Shown here: piece by piece, positions 1-11,445 of the stretch
Position numbering within the stretch: the first letter of the stretch is position 1
How the letters are laid out: each line of letters begins with the position of its first letter
Assembly (NCBI GenBank): GCA_030549775.1
Contig: CM060174.1
Location: 13,200,128-13,264,127 of the forward strand
Direction of reading: 5' to 3'
DNA length: 64,000 nucleotides
Source of the DNA: Tamarix chinensis
Taxonomy: Eukaryota > Streptophyta > Magnoliopsida > Caryophyllales > Tamaricaceae
Position numbers and translations under genes: made by a program
Notes under the pieces: model-generated
What the model saw: the letters and a program-made list of their open reading frames with translations, nothing else
Told to the model about the DNA's origin: nothing
Database searches by the model: none

Positions 1-480
1 TTTTATTCGATTTCTTTATTTTATATGGTTTTTCCTTTGGTCATCATTATCAAATATTAGTACAAATCAATTTTAGTTTATTGAGTTTTATTTAATTAAA
101 GTAATTATTAAATATAATAATTAGTGGTTATTAATTACTATTTATACTGCTAAATTAATCAATTAAATTAATATTATTTAATTATTTAACTACAATTCAA
201 ATATTATGAATTTACTATCAAATTTTTTTATACTATTTAACTATTATATATATTTAAATTAATTAATTAATTTAATAGTTATTAAAACCTTTAAAATTAA
301 CCCCTAAAATGGTTGTTAATTAATTAAGCTACAAGAGTTTGAATATTAAATACAAATACAATGATTAAAAGGAAAAATTTTGACAACGATACAACAAGCA
401 TAACGAAAATTAAGGAAAATACGACAACAATATAACTAGTTCAACAAAATTAAGGAAAATGCAATTGTAGCTATACAAGA
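1..480. other. A+T-rich, presumed intron of the PTB3-like gene
   Basis: Very A+T-rich sequence with TTAATTAA-type words. Around 345-470 there is a short imperfect duplication of an ACAACRATA / AAAATTAAGGAAAAT phrase. I see no coding potential or RNA gene. Confidence 0.4.
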
Positions 481-559
481 TAATATTCTTCAAACACCAA
501 TATACTGGTCACCAAAAATACTCCAAATATATTCAATCGAATCAAACATTAGGCGGTGA

Positions 560-1770
560 TGTGTTTCGGACCATACACCTTCTTTGAAGATACTTTCCAT
601 GCTTCGAAACATGCTCATAATATTGTTATGTTGAGCTACCATCTAAAATATCAGTCTAACCATACTCATATATCATTTATCCTCAATATGATAAAATCCA
701 TCATAATTTTTTCCACGGTAGCTACCTCCTATGTAAGTGTTGGGCCTTGTATAATTGCAAACCGTGACTACGATATCCACACTCAACGTCTTTCCTTACT
801 ATCCCTTCATGTTGACCAAAGAGCTTATTGTGGTGATTGAATGGAATAGATGAATAGGATTAATACCATCGATTAAATAAGAACCTAACTAACAGTGGTT
901 ACAATTAACTGTACACACAATAGTTGGAGCTACACCATTAACTAGAGATCAACCAAGGATATTTATGTCATCACAATTTACAAGTCCTTGGAGTACCAAA
1001 GAATGCATGTCATATCCACCAATCGCATGAAGCAACTATTTCAAGAACAATATTTGCTTCCCATCCCCTCAAATGTACTAACCTTGCCAAGGCATTGGAA
1101 AATTCTCCCTCTCAAATCTATACTACCCAACATACTAGGAAAATATGTCTCCCCAACATGAAACAAGAATTGAAGGTCCTCTTCCATTAGCCTTCTCAAG
1201 TATTAGCCTCCGAAAATATTAATCACACTTTCAACAAAAAATTTCACACATTTTATTGTTTTTGTTTTTCCAATACCAACCTAGTCATTAGCCACATATA
1301 TTGGTGGACAATCCATAAGCAAGCATTATTATAGCAATAAGGCACTTCTGTAATGGTGATAAGCTACGTTCTCTATGCTTTGAATTGTTGTTGAAAATAT
1401 AGAGCTTCCACTATTCGGAGGAAAATGTGCCTTTGCATCCGAGGTCTAGTGCGAAATTATTAGTCAGTGAATTTTGGATCCTCTGCAAAGTAAACTAAAT
1501 ACAGGCGCTTATATCCTTTCTACATTGGCAAACTACTCTATCTATTCGTTGAGATCTAAGTAATTATTTCATCATTTGATGCTTGCAACATCGATGGCCC
1601 GAGAGGTCAAACATATATTTTTCCACACTTCTCTAAATTTCCTACATCATTGAAATCTTCTTTATTTTTATTTTCATTATAGTTTTGAGGATTCAAACTA
1701 GAACTTGAAAACATGTAGACTTATAGTTAGGAAATGTACTTAAGCATTCATTTAAGTGTTGGAGATGGAG
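560..1770 (-). pseudogene. decayed PIF/Harbinger transposase (DDE_4-type nuclease)
   Basis: Minus-strand translation in shifting frames gives pieces in the order expected of plant Harbinger nucleases. A LFLRIVEAL block (about 1435-1400) is followed by LAYGLST (about 1320), then GETYFPSMLGSIDL (about 1170-1125), then a degenerate W-HAFFGTPRTC-like block (about 1010-970). In intact relatives these precede and include the first catalytic Asp of the DDE nuclease. Many stops and frameshifts break it and no frame is longer than about 100 codons, so it is long dead. It lies inside a presumed intron of the PTB3-like gene, on the same strand. Terminal inverted repeats and the TTA/TAA duplication were not found. 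The call rests on motif recognition by eye. Confidence 0.5.
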
Positions 1771-1870
1771 TGATTGGAGTGTGTAGATACAAAATTTATA
1801 AGAGAAGGGATGGTGTGGTGATGATGATAGTGACTAAAGTGTGAAATCCAAAAAAGCCAAGCAAAACCTA

Positions 1871-2240
1871 TGATAGTCACATGAAGGCATGGGATGCCTC
1901 ACTTCTTTTATAATTGGTCCCACCATGAAGGCCTGGGTAAATTGAATCATAAATTAACTCTAGGCCAGATCACTAAACGCTGAAATTCTAATTAAAGGGC
2001 GATGTGACAGTGTGGTAAAGTCAATGATTGTAACATGAAAGCAAGGGATGCCTCCCTTCCTCCAAGATTGGTCCCACCCTACCTGAAGGCATAGGTAAAT
2101 TGAATCGTATATTAGTCGTAGGCCAAAGCAATAAAGATCAAATAACTAAATGCCAAAATTATATATTAAAGGGTAATGTAATAATGTGGTAAAGTCTTGT
2201 GATAGTCATATGAAAGCATGGGAAGCCTCACTATGTGGCA
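1871..2240. repeat. three-copy tandem repeat, 154-175 bp units
   Basis: Units start at about 1871, 2025 and 2200, each with TGATAGTCAYATGAARGCATGGGA-like openings (the middle one is TGATTGTAACATGAAAGC). Shared phrases include GGATGCCTC, TTGGTCCCACC, AGGTAAATTGAATC and TGTGGTAAAGTC. The third unit is partial. The array lies next to the Harbinger pseudogene and may be its subterminal or promoter region. Confidence 0.7.
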
Positions 2241-2467
2241 TAGGCTTACAATCAACAAAAAACAAGTGAAGGCCAATAATGAAGATATGAGAAATTGTTG
2301 GATATAAATTCATAGAAATTGTTGCTTACAATCAACACATACATGAGTGAAATTTGGTACCTCAGCTTACATGAAAAAAAAAAATCATATAATGGCATCA
2401 GGTTGTAATAATAACAAAATCAACAACCAACAAAAGTAATGCATTGCTAAAAGGATCTGCAACTTAC

Positions 2468-5400
2468 TGCATCAGCTTTTCGTCCTTGAGCATTGTCTGT
2501 TGATGTAAGTTCTTTATGTGAGGAAAACTGAATGTAGACATTCCTCCCTCTGCATGGGGAATGACCAGCTCAAGGACTAGAAGGGATAAGGGCAATGACA
2601 TGAAGCAAACGCAAAGGGAATGTATACTTTTAAATTTTAAAGATTAGCTCAACACTTCTAGAAACTTCAATAGAACAAAGACAATAATAAAAATGTCAAA
2701 TATCAATGCATGTTAAGGAATTCATAATATTCTTTTTTCCCCCCTTTCTCACAGACCTACACAGTGTTATCTTCCAATTCCATGGATTCCATTAGCAATG
2801 TTTCTAAGATGCTTTTAAATCTGCCTTTACATTAATCAATGGCAAGCAATTAAATCGCGGTTGCGGTTGCGGTCGCGGTGTCGCGGTATCGGAGGGTCGC
2901 GAACGATATTTTATATGTCGCGGTTGTCGCGGCGTGATTTTTTATTCTTTTTTCACAACAAATATTAGCAAATACTAGTAAATATCGACAAATATCGGTA
3001 AATATCGGTAGAATATCGGTAAATATCGGTCGATAACTGATATATCGCCGATAAATATGTGAAATTCTAAATCCGTCGCGTATCGCCAATTTCGCGTATC
3101 GGCTGACCCAAAATCCGATAAATATCGGCCGATATTGCGTATCGGGACCGATATTTAATTGTATGATCAATGGGGTTCCACTTTTGTTACATGATTCTTG
3201 TATTCCTGTTAATTATGCTGAAGTCATCTGCATTTCATACTGCAATTTCTCCTATATATATACATATAACAGACCAAACACAAACTTCATGATTTCAGGT
3301 CCTTTAACTAATTTCCCCCATCTCACTCGTCCATAATTACTGGATAAAAGGACACTTTTATATTTTACTTTTGTTTCTCAACTGTGTTTTCTCAATTGTT
3401 CTATGTTCATGCTAAATTAGTGGATGATCACCTCCAACTACGAGTAGATGCACAGATAAATTATTTATCATCATTTTGCAACTTTCCATTATATTCATCA
3501 TCCATTGATTGTAGCATCCTGAGTGTGTGTAGCTCTCATCTCTTGTTATGTACATGACTATGTTTTCCCCTTCCACCACCATGGACTAATTTTCAACAAA
3601 AAATACAAAAGGCATAAATGTTTGAATACTTTTCTAATTCATGTAGAAGTGATTTTTTTTTCCTAAAAGAATATTTTTTTTTCCAAGAAAAATCAAGGAA
3701 TTCTGAAACTTTATGTCAATTCTGGACATTTTCTTGTTACCAGAATTTCATTCTTAATCCATCATTATTCAACGTGGACCAACAAAAGATAACCACAAAA
3801 AATTTCTCCTTCATTGGAGGGATCAGGGTATAGGAGGCTAGCGGAATGATCACATGATATCGGTAAACTGATAGATGCAAATATCATATTTGGTACTAGT
3901 TCTCATATCTTGTATATACTTTTGATGTAGTTTCAGGATGACTTTAGCTTTTCTTTTCACATTACCTTTTTTTTTTTTTGGTCCAATTTCTGAGCTGCTT
4001 AAGTTTGTAATTGCTTCATTTTGATATGAGATTTCACTTTCATTAGCACATGAACTTATTCAGTGTCTGAGTCCAATCAGAAATTAGTTTTTGTATCCAA
4101 TTATTAGATGCAGAATAGAAAAGGTGAACGAAGAAATTTGTATACAATTTGATACTAAACAAGCTGTAGCTAGGTGAAAATTAAACAATATCTAGCTAGC
4201 GGACTATTAATGACTTTGGGAGTCACATTTCTTTTTATTGGCTACTGATAGTCCTAAGTATAGAATTTATATAAATTTACGTGCTGAGAGAGTACCCTAA
4301 GTTCTCCCTCCCATGCACCAATGACTTGCCAATGTGGTTCTCCCCGGAAGCATGGTCCTCCGGTGAAGCAGCCAACAATTGCTGCATCCTCCCCAAGTAC
4401 TCCAGCCCCAAAAGAAATTAGCAGATAGAAGCTATTGAAATTTGTGATTCCGTGGAGAGAGTTTCAGTGACAATTCTCCCCCAATGCTGTCTCCCTTGAA
4501 TCTGAACATAACTTATGAAACTGTGGTGGTGGATACACAAGACTCCAAGATCGAAAATTACAACTCAATAGTGTCAACTATTTTAGATAACTACACCATT
4601 GAATCCCGGTGAAATTCTCGCAGCCTTCACCTTGCATAGTGGTGGAACTAGAGATGAAGTCATGGCGTGATACTGTCTTGCTCAACCAGCATCTAGATCA
4701 TCTCATTCAATTAAACTATATCTGACCACACATCCATGAACCCAATTGTTGAAATACAACCAGAGGAGATCAAGTGTGAGGTCAAGAGATGGGAAAACAG
4801 TATGGTAGGTTTTGTATGTGGACGTCATCCTTCTCATTCGCACCATGAAATCTTATGTGAGAACTGCTTGGACAAATATAGTTCCCACCAACAATCCACA
4901 CACACGAAGAGGGATTTTATCTTTTCAAGTTCAATTCAGAAGAGAATTGCCTAAAGATACTGAACACTCCTTACTGAACATGTGCTAGTCGACCCTTGAT
5001 ACTCAAGACATGGCCGCCACAATTCTAACTTCGGAAAGAGAAATTCCAATTCATTCACTTGGATCAACCTACCTATTTTGACTCTTGCTTTTTGGTCTAA
5101 TGATTCTATAGGGGGAATAGCTAGTTGTATAGGCAAACCACATCCTGTCATTGCTAACAGAAATCGAATATCATTTGCTCGAGGGCTAGCTGAGGTAGAC
5201 ATCCATAGACCACTGCCCCAATATGTTACCATTCAAGTTCCTGGAGGAAATGTTATGAGTAAGAAATTAGATATGAATGGAAGCCTCATTTCTGCATTTT
5301 GTGCAAAAATTTCAAACACACACCTAAGAAATGCAAACCAAAACACATCCATATGGCCCCGAAACAGATGTGGGTTCAAGTGCAGGATAAAAGACAACAT

Positions 5401-8400
5401 ATCACTAGGCAAGCAGCCCTACAAATGCTGATAAACCCACAATAGATACAGTTAGTAGGTCGATGGCCACTGCTTCTTAATCAGAGGACAATTACAAGCT
5501 GACCCAAGTCCTGGTACAGAACATACACAACACAACCAAGGCATACAAACAACAACAATAGCTGGTGATGTGGGTGACCCCTGGTTCAAAGTGTCTAATG
5601 GAAGAAATGTGCTTTGAGGATGCATACCATCCTGATTTTTGTATTCATTTAACAAGAATACAGGTTGTTGGAATGTGAGGGGTATCAATGATATCCACAA
5701 ACAAAAGGATGTGTATAGTTGGCTGATTAGTAATAATATTTCCCTAGTAGGATTAGTAGAAAAAGGTTTAAGGAAAATGACGCTGGGTCATACTAATAAA
5801 TGGTCTAGATGGTAGTGGGTTCACAACTATAACTCACATTACAATGGTCAAGTTTGGGTTGGGTGGTTCCTTCATCATGGCACATTGTTGTGATTGCTGA
5901 ATCTAGCCAAGGCATTCTCTGCAAAGTATCCAGTATCCATCACCATGTACCTTTTATGTTGCATTCCTTTATCGACTAAATGATGGTAATGGTAGGAAGA
6001 GTCTTTGGAGATGGCTCCCTGACCATCATGTTGCAAACCAACCTCTTATACTTTTAAGAGATGTCAATGTAATTCTTCGAGCTGATGAAAATCTTAATCG
6101 TGTGATAGAACCCTGCCCTTGATTCCAACCAGTAATGACAAGAAATAATGGAAACAGAAACGCAGCAAGTTTGCTCCAGGATAAAAATAGAATGAAAAGG
6201 GAATTTGCACTAGAGAATTGAAAAGTTACAGCCAGGGATTCGAGGTCCTGGCACCTCCCACAGTCGACTCAATTCCTGCCCTCCCCTCCTCTCTCCTTTC
6301 CCTTTAAATACCCACACTAGCCTCTAACTGAATAACAGAATAGGGTGACTCACCCCCCTAGCTACCAGACCCTCCCCAACGCATACAATAAGGATAGCAA
6401 AAATGAGTCATCAATACACTGGACACTTCAGCAATTAACTAATCCGCACAATCCTTACTCCCCATTTCCTCTTTTGCCCTTCCTCACATAGGTGTAACGG
6501 ATCAAGGGTCTATCATCGTGATCCGCCTCAAGACATGAACGATTAGGATTTTAGATCTTGTGTTCAACAACTATGTCAAAGATATAGGATCAACGGTGCT
6601 TTTTATACTTGGTGCAACAAAAGAAATGAGGAGAGTAGAATATAGTGCAAATTGGACAGTTGATTCCCCCTCTCTTTTGCTCACTCCCCTATGATTTTGA
6701 AGATGGGGATACTTCTTGAGGGCAGGCTAAAACCCTTTAAAGTCTACAACATGTGGCCTCAAGACTCAAAATTTGACAATATTGTCTCATATGTATGGAG
6801 TTGCACTGATTCTTTTCCACCCCTACAATCCTTCATAAGAAAATTAAACCAACTGAAGCAACCCCTAGGAAACTGAACATAATAAAATTTAGAGGCATAC
6901 AAGACAAGATAATCCAAGCCAAGACCTACCTTGCTAATATTCAAAGGTTGATGGTTGATGACCATTTGGATATTCAATTAATTAGGCGGGAACAAGAAGC
7001 CATGACTAAACTAAAACATTGTACCTGCTATGAAGAGAGTTTCTTCGGACAAAAGTCACGTATTCTTGCATTTGGATTCAAGAAGGAGATGAAAATACTA
7101 AATTCTTTCATGCCCACATGAAAGGAAAGAAAAATATGAAGCAAATTACCTTCCTACAACTCAAAGATGGGACTATTACTACTTTTAGGATTTAATCACC
7201 CAAACATTCCTTCAGTTTTACGAGGATATTATAGGTAAGACACATCAGGCAAGAGGTCATTTCAACCTAGAGACAATGTCCAGAGGACCTCAACTTACTA
7301 TGAAAAACAGCAGACCCTCATCATGCCAGTTACTAAGGAAGAAGTTAAAAATGCCTTTTTTAACATGAATGGAGACAAGGCACTAAGGCCTAATGGCTAC
7401 AATGCAAAATTCTTTCAACACTGCTGGTTAATCATAGGAGATGACCTGTGAAAAGCAGTGGTAAAGGTGTTTACTATAGGTTTTGTTCCCATAGGTTTAA
7501 ACATGGCCATTCTAAACTTAATTCCCAAAGTTCCCAATGTAGTAAAAATAAGTAATTTAAGATCAATAGCCTGTTGCAGCATACTCTATAAGGTAATTAT
7601 TAAAGTCATCACTAGCAAGCTATAGCATGTCATGGCACATATCATAGACAACACCCAAGATGCATTCATCAAGGGAAGGAGTATAGGCAATAATATACTG
7701 CTTGCAACAAAGCTTGTGAAGGGGTATAATATGAAACACACGGTGAAACTTGATATGAAAAAGGCCTATGATATAGTTGCATGGACATTTCTTGAGCAAA
7801 TTTTGAATGCACTAAAATTTTCCCTCCAAGTCATAAAACTTGTAAAGAGTTGCATGACTTCTGCAAGGTATTTCATCCTCATTAATGGAGCTTTGAAACC
7901 TCATTTCACAACCAAAATAGGCCTTCGACAGGAGATCCCCTATCCCCCTATCTTTTTGTTCCAATCATGGAGAACCTAAACCGGTCAATGTATGATCTCT
8001 GGTTGAATCCAAAGTTCAAGCCTCACCCTAAGTGCAAGAAAGTGAGACTCGCCAATATCCTTTTTGCTGATGGTCTACTATTTTTCGGTCATGGAAATGT
8101 TGAAAGATATTCCATCACTTCTCTAGATTATCTGGTCTCTCACTCAATACTAGAAAGAGTAATATTTATTATAGCAAGTCTGTGCCTTCATGCGAAAAAG
8201 GTAAAATATGTCAACTATATCAATTTCCATAGGGTCATTTGTAAAATATGTTGGTGTGCCTTTATCATCCAAAAAGATCTCTTGCCAAGATTGCAAGCCA
8301 CTGATTGAAAAATTTACAACCAAATTCAAGCTTGGCAATCCAAACTACTCATCTTGGCAAGGAAGTTCCAGCAAACACAACCTCTTATTTTTGGACTTCA

Positions 8401-10759
8401 AGCGTATTGGAGTCTATTTTTAGCTTTTCCCAAGCAAGTTATCCATGAAATTAATACCATGTATAGATCTTATCAATGGTCTGGAAGTGAAGCCTCTCAA
8501 AAAAAGCGCCACTGTCATGATCCACCGTTTGCCTACAAAAACAAGAGGGAGTTTGAGTCTCATGTAGTTACATAGGTGGAACATTGAAGGCTCCTTTGGT
8601 GGCTAGGAAACATGAGACAAGTTTTATGGATACAATGGATCCACACCTACTATATTAAGGGAAGAAATTTCTAGGATATTAAGATCCCGCAAACAACTTC
8701 ATGGAATCTTAGAAATTTAATGAGCCTTAGGCTATACTTCAATGATCCAAATGGCATCCATCTTCGCACGAGAAGGTATACATACAATATTGCCAAGGTG
8801 ATTAACCTGCTAAGGGATCGTGCAGCAGTGGTTCCATAGCCCAAAGTCATTTGGAATAAGCTATCTTTACCACGTCATAAACTTCACCTTTGAATGGCAA
8901 TACAACAATGACCATATGACCCTCTTGAATCAATCTCCTGCATGCAGCTTATGTGAGGCAAGTGATGAAACACACCAACATCTATTCTTTAGTTGTACAT
9001 TCTCTAAACGAATATGGAGACACATAGCCAGAAACATGGGTAATAGAAACATGACTACGACTTGACGAGATAATTTAGGATGGATGATTTCATATGGTAG
9101 AGGTCCCCTGATCCGGAAACAAGCCCTACAAGCATTGTTTGTTGCATGTACCTACTATATCTGGTGGAAAAGAAACTAACAAACCTTCAAAGGAAAAAAG
9201 AGAAGCCCTCAAAGTATCATTTGATCTATAGTGATGGAGTGGGCTAGCTGAATGCAATCTCTATCATTTAGTTCATATAGTGAACTATGTCAATTTGATA
9301 TTAGCAATGAAATCCATTATAATTACTGGGGGGAAAAACCATATAGTTCTACCTGTGAATTATATTGTGATGGTTTTCCCCCCTACAGTGGATAAGAAAA
9401 GAGGTGATGGCATGTTTCAATCAACTTTTTGGTCTTCTGTATTTTAGTTTAGGAATTTGTTTGTTGCTCCATTCAGAATGAAAAGCAAGAAAAAGGAAGA
9501 GGAGGATATGGGGGGAAGAGAAGAGGAAAAACAGTCGGTCAAACATGTGATTATTGGCTATGAGGCCCAACTAGGGAAGGAGGCAAATTAATTTTGATGA
9601 GACAGTTAATTTAGGATGGATATATATATATATTCTTTTTGGAATTTTTACAAATGAAATTCTGACATTATATAACCCATATGATGTTAAAATCAGCAAC
9701 AAATGGATAGAATTACTCAGCTGTTGTTCATCCCTCAAATAGGAAACGGGAATCACTAACCCTAAATTAGAAAAACATGCAACATTAATGCCATAATTTT
9801 CCCATCAAGTTTCTCTCAAAAATAAAACAACTGGTTCAGCGGGTTCACTCTCATCTGATTGCTTAATTGTTCCAGTTTGCTAACAGGACTCGCAAGTGAC
9901 CAGTTCATCAGTTTTTGTGTTGTTGGGCCGGTCTGGTTCAGTCTGGTGATTAATATTATGCCCTCGAGCCTACTTGTCCTATATAAAGTCAAAAAAGAAC
10001 AAGCTCAAAATATATGGGGTGATTTGGCCATCTAATATGATCTGCAAACAGTTTCTCCAAACTAGAATGAAAAATATAGTCACCAAACCAAAAGCAGCAG
10101 AAAATAACAAAATCAATACCGGACACTTGGCTGGACACTTGTGTAGTATTGGACTGCATTGGTGGCTGTTGCCACATCATTCATCTGAACAAGAGCCTGT
10201 GTGACACATCAAAGACCAATCAACACTAATATACCTAGTTAAGATAATGTTACAAATCTAATCATAAGATAGCATCTAAAGTTTACTTTTTTAACGTGTT
10301 TACAACTTCAAACAAATAGATTGGCAAGCAATACAGCAATCACTTTCAACTAAACCTACATTTATATCAGTGAACACACAAATAGAAAGACAACGACACA
10401 CAACAAATTTTGAAAAATAGTTAAATGTAAGTAAGCAGAGAAAAGAGATGCAAATCAAGAGGCAGGAAGTCATAAAATTTATCTAGTTCAAACGCTGAGA
10501 AAGAAAACAATCACCTGATTCTTGGCACGTAACATTACCAACTTTGTAACGAGGCCAAATGAAGTGATCAGCTGAAGCAAATCATCCTAGAAAGACAAAA
10601 GCAGACGTTAAAAGTTATATATTCATATGCAAGCTTAAGTTTCACAGAGCGACAAATGAATTAAAAAGAGAGGAGAGGCAAGGGGCATTTGAGCGTATAT
10701 ACCTCAGTAATTTCATGGCCAACATTACGGATATGAAGAACTTTGGAGGGTTCTGCCAT
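2468..10759 (-). CDS. PTB3: PTB3-like polypyrimidine tract-binding protein, 5' part (4 coding exons, continues past left edge)
   Basis: Coding exons on the minus strand are 10759-10703, 10586-10515, 10196-10120 and 2549-2468. All have GT donors and AG acceptors, and the phases join perfectly (19 + 24 + 25 codons plus a split Arg, then 28). The 96 residues are RRM1 of a plant PTB3-type protein: RNP2-like VLHIRNV at residues 7-13, MLRAKNQ then ALVQM (RNP1) near 44-48, and GRNVYIQFSSHKEL near 70-83. Family members bind pyrimidine-rich RNA and regulate splicing and translation in nucleus and cytoplasm. The start chosen is the MAEPSK Met at 10759; an in-frame ATG at 10780 adds MDQLLAD but probably lies across the 5' UTR intron acceptor. 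Intron 3 is 7,570 bp and full of transposons. RRM2-RRM4 exons are not visible to the left, so the gene either continues beyond position 1 or is truncated. The exons have no frameshift or stop. Whether it is expressed cannot be seen. Confidence 0.85.
2847..3161. mobile_element. CpG-rich MITE-like repeat with inverted ends
   Basis: A 315-bp block begins CAATTAAAT and ends ATTTAATTG, an exact 9-bp inverted pair. The inside is dense in CGCGGT, TATCGG and CCGATA words on both strands, including a run of AAATATCGGT repeats at about 2980-3050. CpG density is far above the flanks. The structure suggests a small non-autonomous DNA transposon, possibly hAT- or Mutator-derived, but I see no clear 8-9 bp target duplication. 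A 106-codon minus frame over it is an accident of the repeat. Confidence 0.55.
3162..4265. other. unassigned intron 3 sequence
   Basis: A+T-rich with several poly(T) runs (about 3650-3690 and 3967-3980). I see no coding frame, RNA gene or element end. It lies between the MITE-like block and the LINE. Confidence 0.4.
4736..5431 (+). pseudogene. LINE ORF1 remnant (DUF4283-like plus zinc knuckle)
   Basis: The first part (4736-4954) reads IQPEEIKCEVKRWENS and then VGFVCGR, which resembles the start of the DUF4283 domain in plant LINE ORF1 proteins. After a frame change, 5078-5431 reads FWSNDSIGGIASCIGKP, then RISFARGLAEVDI and LPQYVTIQVPGG, the typical segment before the CCHC knuckle. In intact relatives this protein binds nucleic acid and packages the LINE RNA. 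Several frame changes break it. Confidence 0.65.
5650..9180 (+). pseudogene. LINE ORF2 remnant (endonuclease, reverse transcriptase, zf-RVT)
   Basis: The segment opens with an endonuclease start (WNVRGIND, about 5668) and continues after the solo-LTR insertion with a YTW-C-like block near 6600. Reverse transcriptase blocks follow at 7320-8300: AFIKGRSIGNNILLATKLVK (about 7660), KLDMKKAYD (about 7747) and a GLRQ-GD-P-like block (about 7920). The catalytic box reads FADG rather than FADD at about 8064-8075, so an essential Asp is lost. A C-terminal zinc-binding motif, CSLCEASDETHQHLFFSC, is at about 8944-8997. Stops and frameshifts are frequent. Confidence 0.75.
6103..6515 (+). mobile_element. 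413-bp solo LTR inserted in the LINE endonuclease region
   Basis: The element starts TGATAGAACCC and ends GGGTCTATCA, with imperfect inverted ends. It is flanked by a perfect 5-bp duplication TCGTG (6098-6102 and 6516-6520). It contains a TATA-like TTTAAATACCC near 6303. On both sides the LINE endonuclease coding signal resumes, which confirms the junctions. The family is not named; ends of this type are common in Ty3/gypsy LTRs. Confidence 0.85.
9501..10119. other. unassigned intron 3 sequence next to exon 3
   Basis: Mixed A+T-rich sequence. A stretch near 9830-9960 has GGTTCAG / CTGGTT / GGTCTGG phrases typical of small degenerate transposon ends. No gene is seen. Confidence 0.35.
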
Positions 10760-11069
10760 ATCAGCCAACAACTGGTCCATGAAACAAATCGATTCAAAAA
10801 ACTAGATTAACTCCCGATTCAGACGTAATTCTATTGGACAAGGCATGAACTCAAGCATTCATGGCTACATGCTTAAGTGCATCGAAATTTAATTGCACAT
10901 ACATAAGGTTATTTAAAGCAAACGAACCCAAAATAAACAAGTAAATAAAAAGAGTTCCCTTATTAAACAAATTTCAATTCAATATAGTCAGGACCATCAT
11001 CATACGAATAGCAAAACCCTAAATCTATCAGCGAGAACGAAAGTACCGAAACTGAGAAAAGGAACTTAC

Positions 11070-11300
11070 CCGGCTTCAGTTCAGTAAAGTAAGAATTAGA
11101 GGGAAGGCACCGGACAGCAAATTTATCAGATCGTAAATTGCTAAGACAATACAAAGTGTGCGGGTAAGAGATGAAGTAGAGCGAAACAGAAGAAAATATT
11201 GAGACGAGGGGACGAACAAAGAGTTGTCCGGCGAGGACGGACTAGCGAAAAGGGAAGAAAAGAGCAGCGAGTTGGAAACTTAGAACTGGCGGACTTGACG
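11070..11300 (-). promoter_or_regulatory. 5' UTR exon and presumed start region of the PTB3-like gene
   Basis: On the minus strand a consensus donor (GTAAGT, 11069-11064) closes a non-coding exon whose 3' edge is 11070. The acceptor that joins it to the first coding exon is probably the CAG at about 10773-10775, preceded by a T-rich tract. The upstream edge of this exon is unknown; 11300 is a guess based on where the mixed-composition sequence gives way to A+T-rich sequence and the (TA)n run at 11411-11440. No TATA box can be assigned with confidence. Confidence 0.5.
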
Positions 11301-11409
11301 ACTGAAGGAGTGAAATCGTAAAGCTATTTGACCTACAGGAAGGGTGTGAGGAGAATACTCTTGACCAGTGCAAATGCTTTTTGTTTGCAATTTTTTATTT
11401 CATAAACTT

Positions 11410-11445
<36 letters not shown>

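Larger units (their letters stand above)
4266..9500 (+). mobile_element. degenerate L1-type LINE, antisense to the PTB3-like gene
   Basis: A plus-strand LINE lies in intron 3 of the minus-strand gene. ORF1 fragments run from about 4736 to 5431 and ORF2 fragments from about 5650 to 9180. The 3' UTR reaches about 9470, where an A/G-rich stretch (AAAAGCAAGAAAAAGG) may be the remains of the tail. Outer ends and target duplication are not resolved; 4266 and 9500 are approximate. It is interrupted at 6103-6515 by a solo LTR. Confidence 0.7.

Noticed and set aside
556..840. 94-codon plus-strand frame as a small gene
   Set aside because: It overlaps the antisense of the Harbinger nuclease relic, which explains the sequence better.
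2850..3170. 106-codon minus frame in the CpG-rich block
   Set aside because: Its Tyr/Ile/Arg-rich repeats follow from TATCGG words; no domain and repeat-like DNA.
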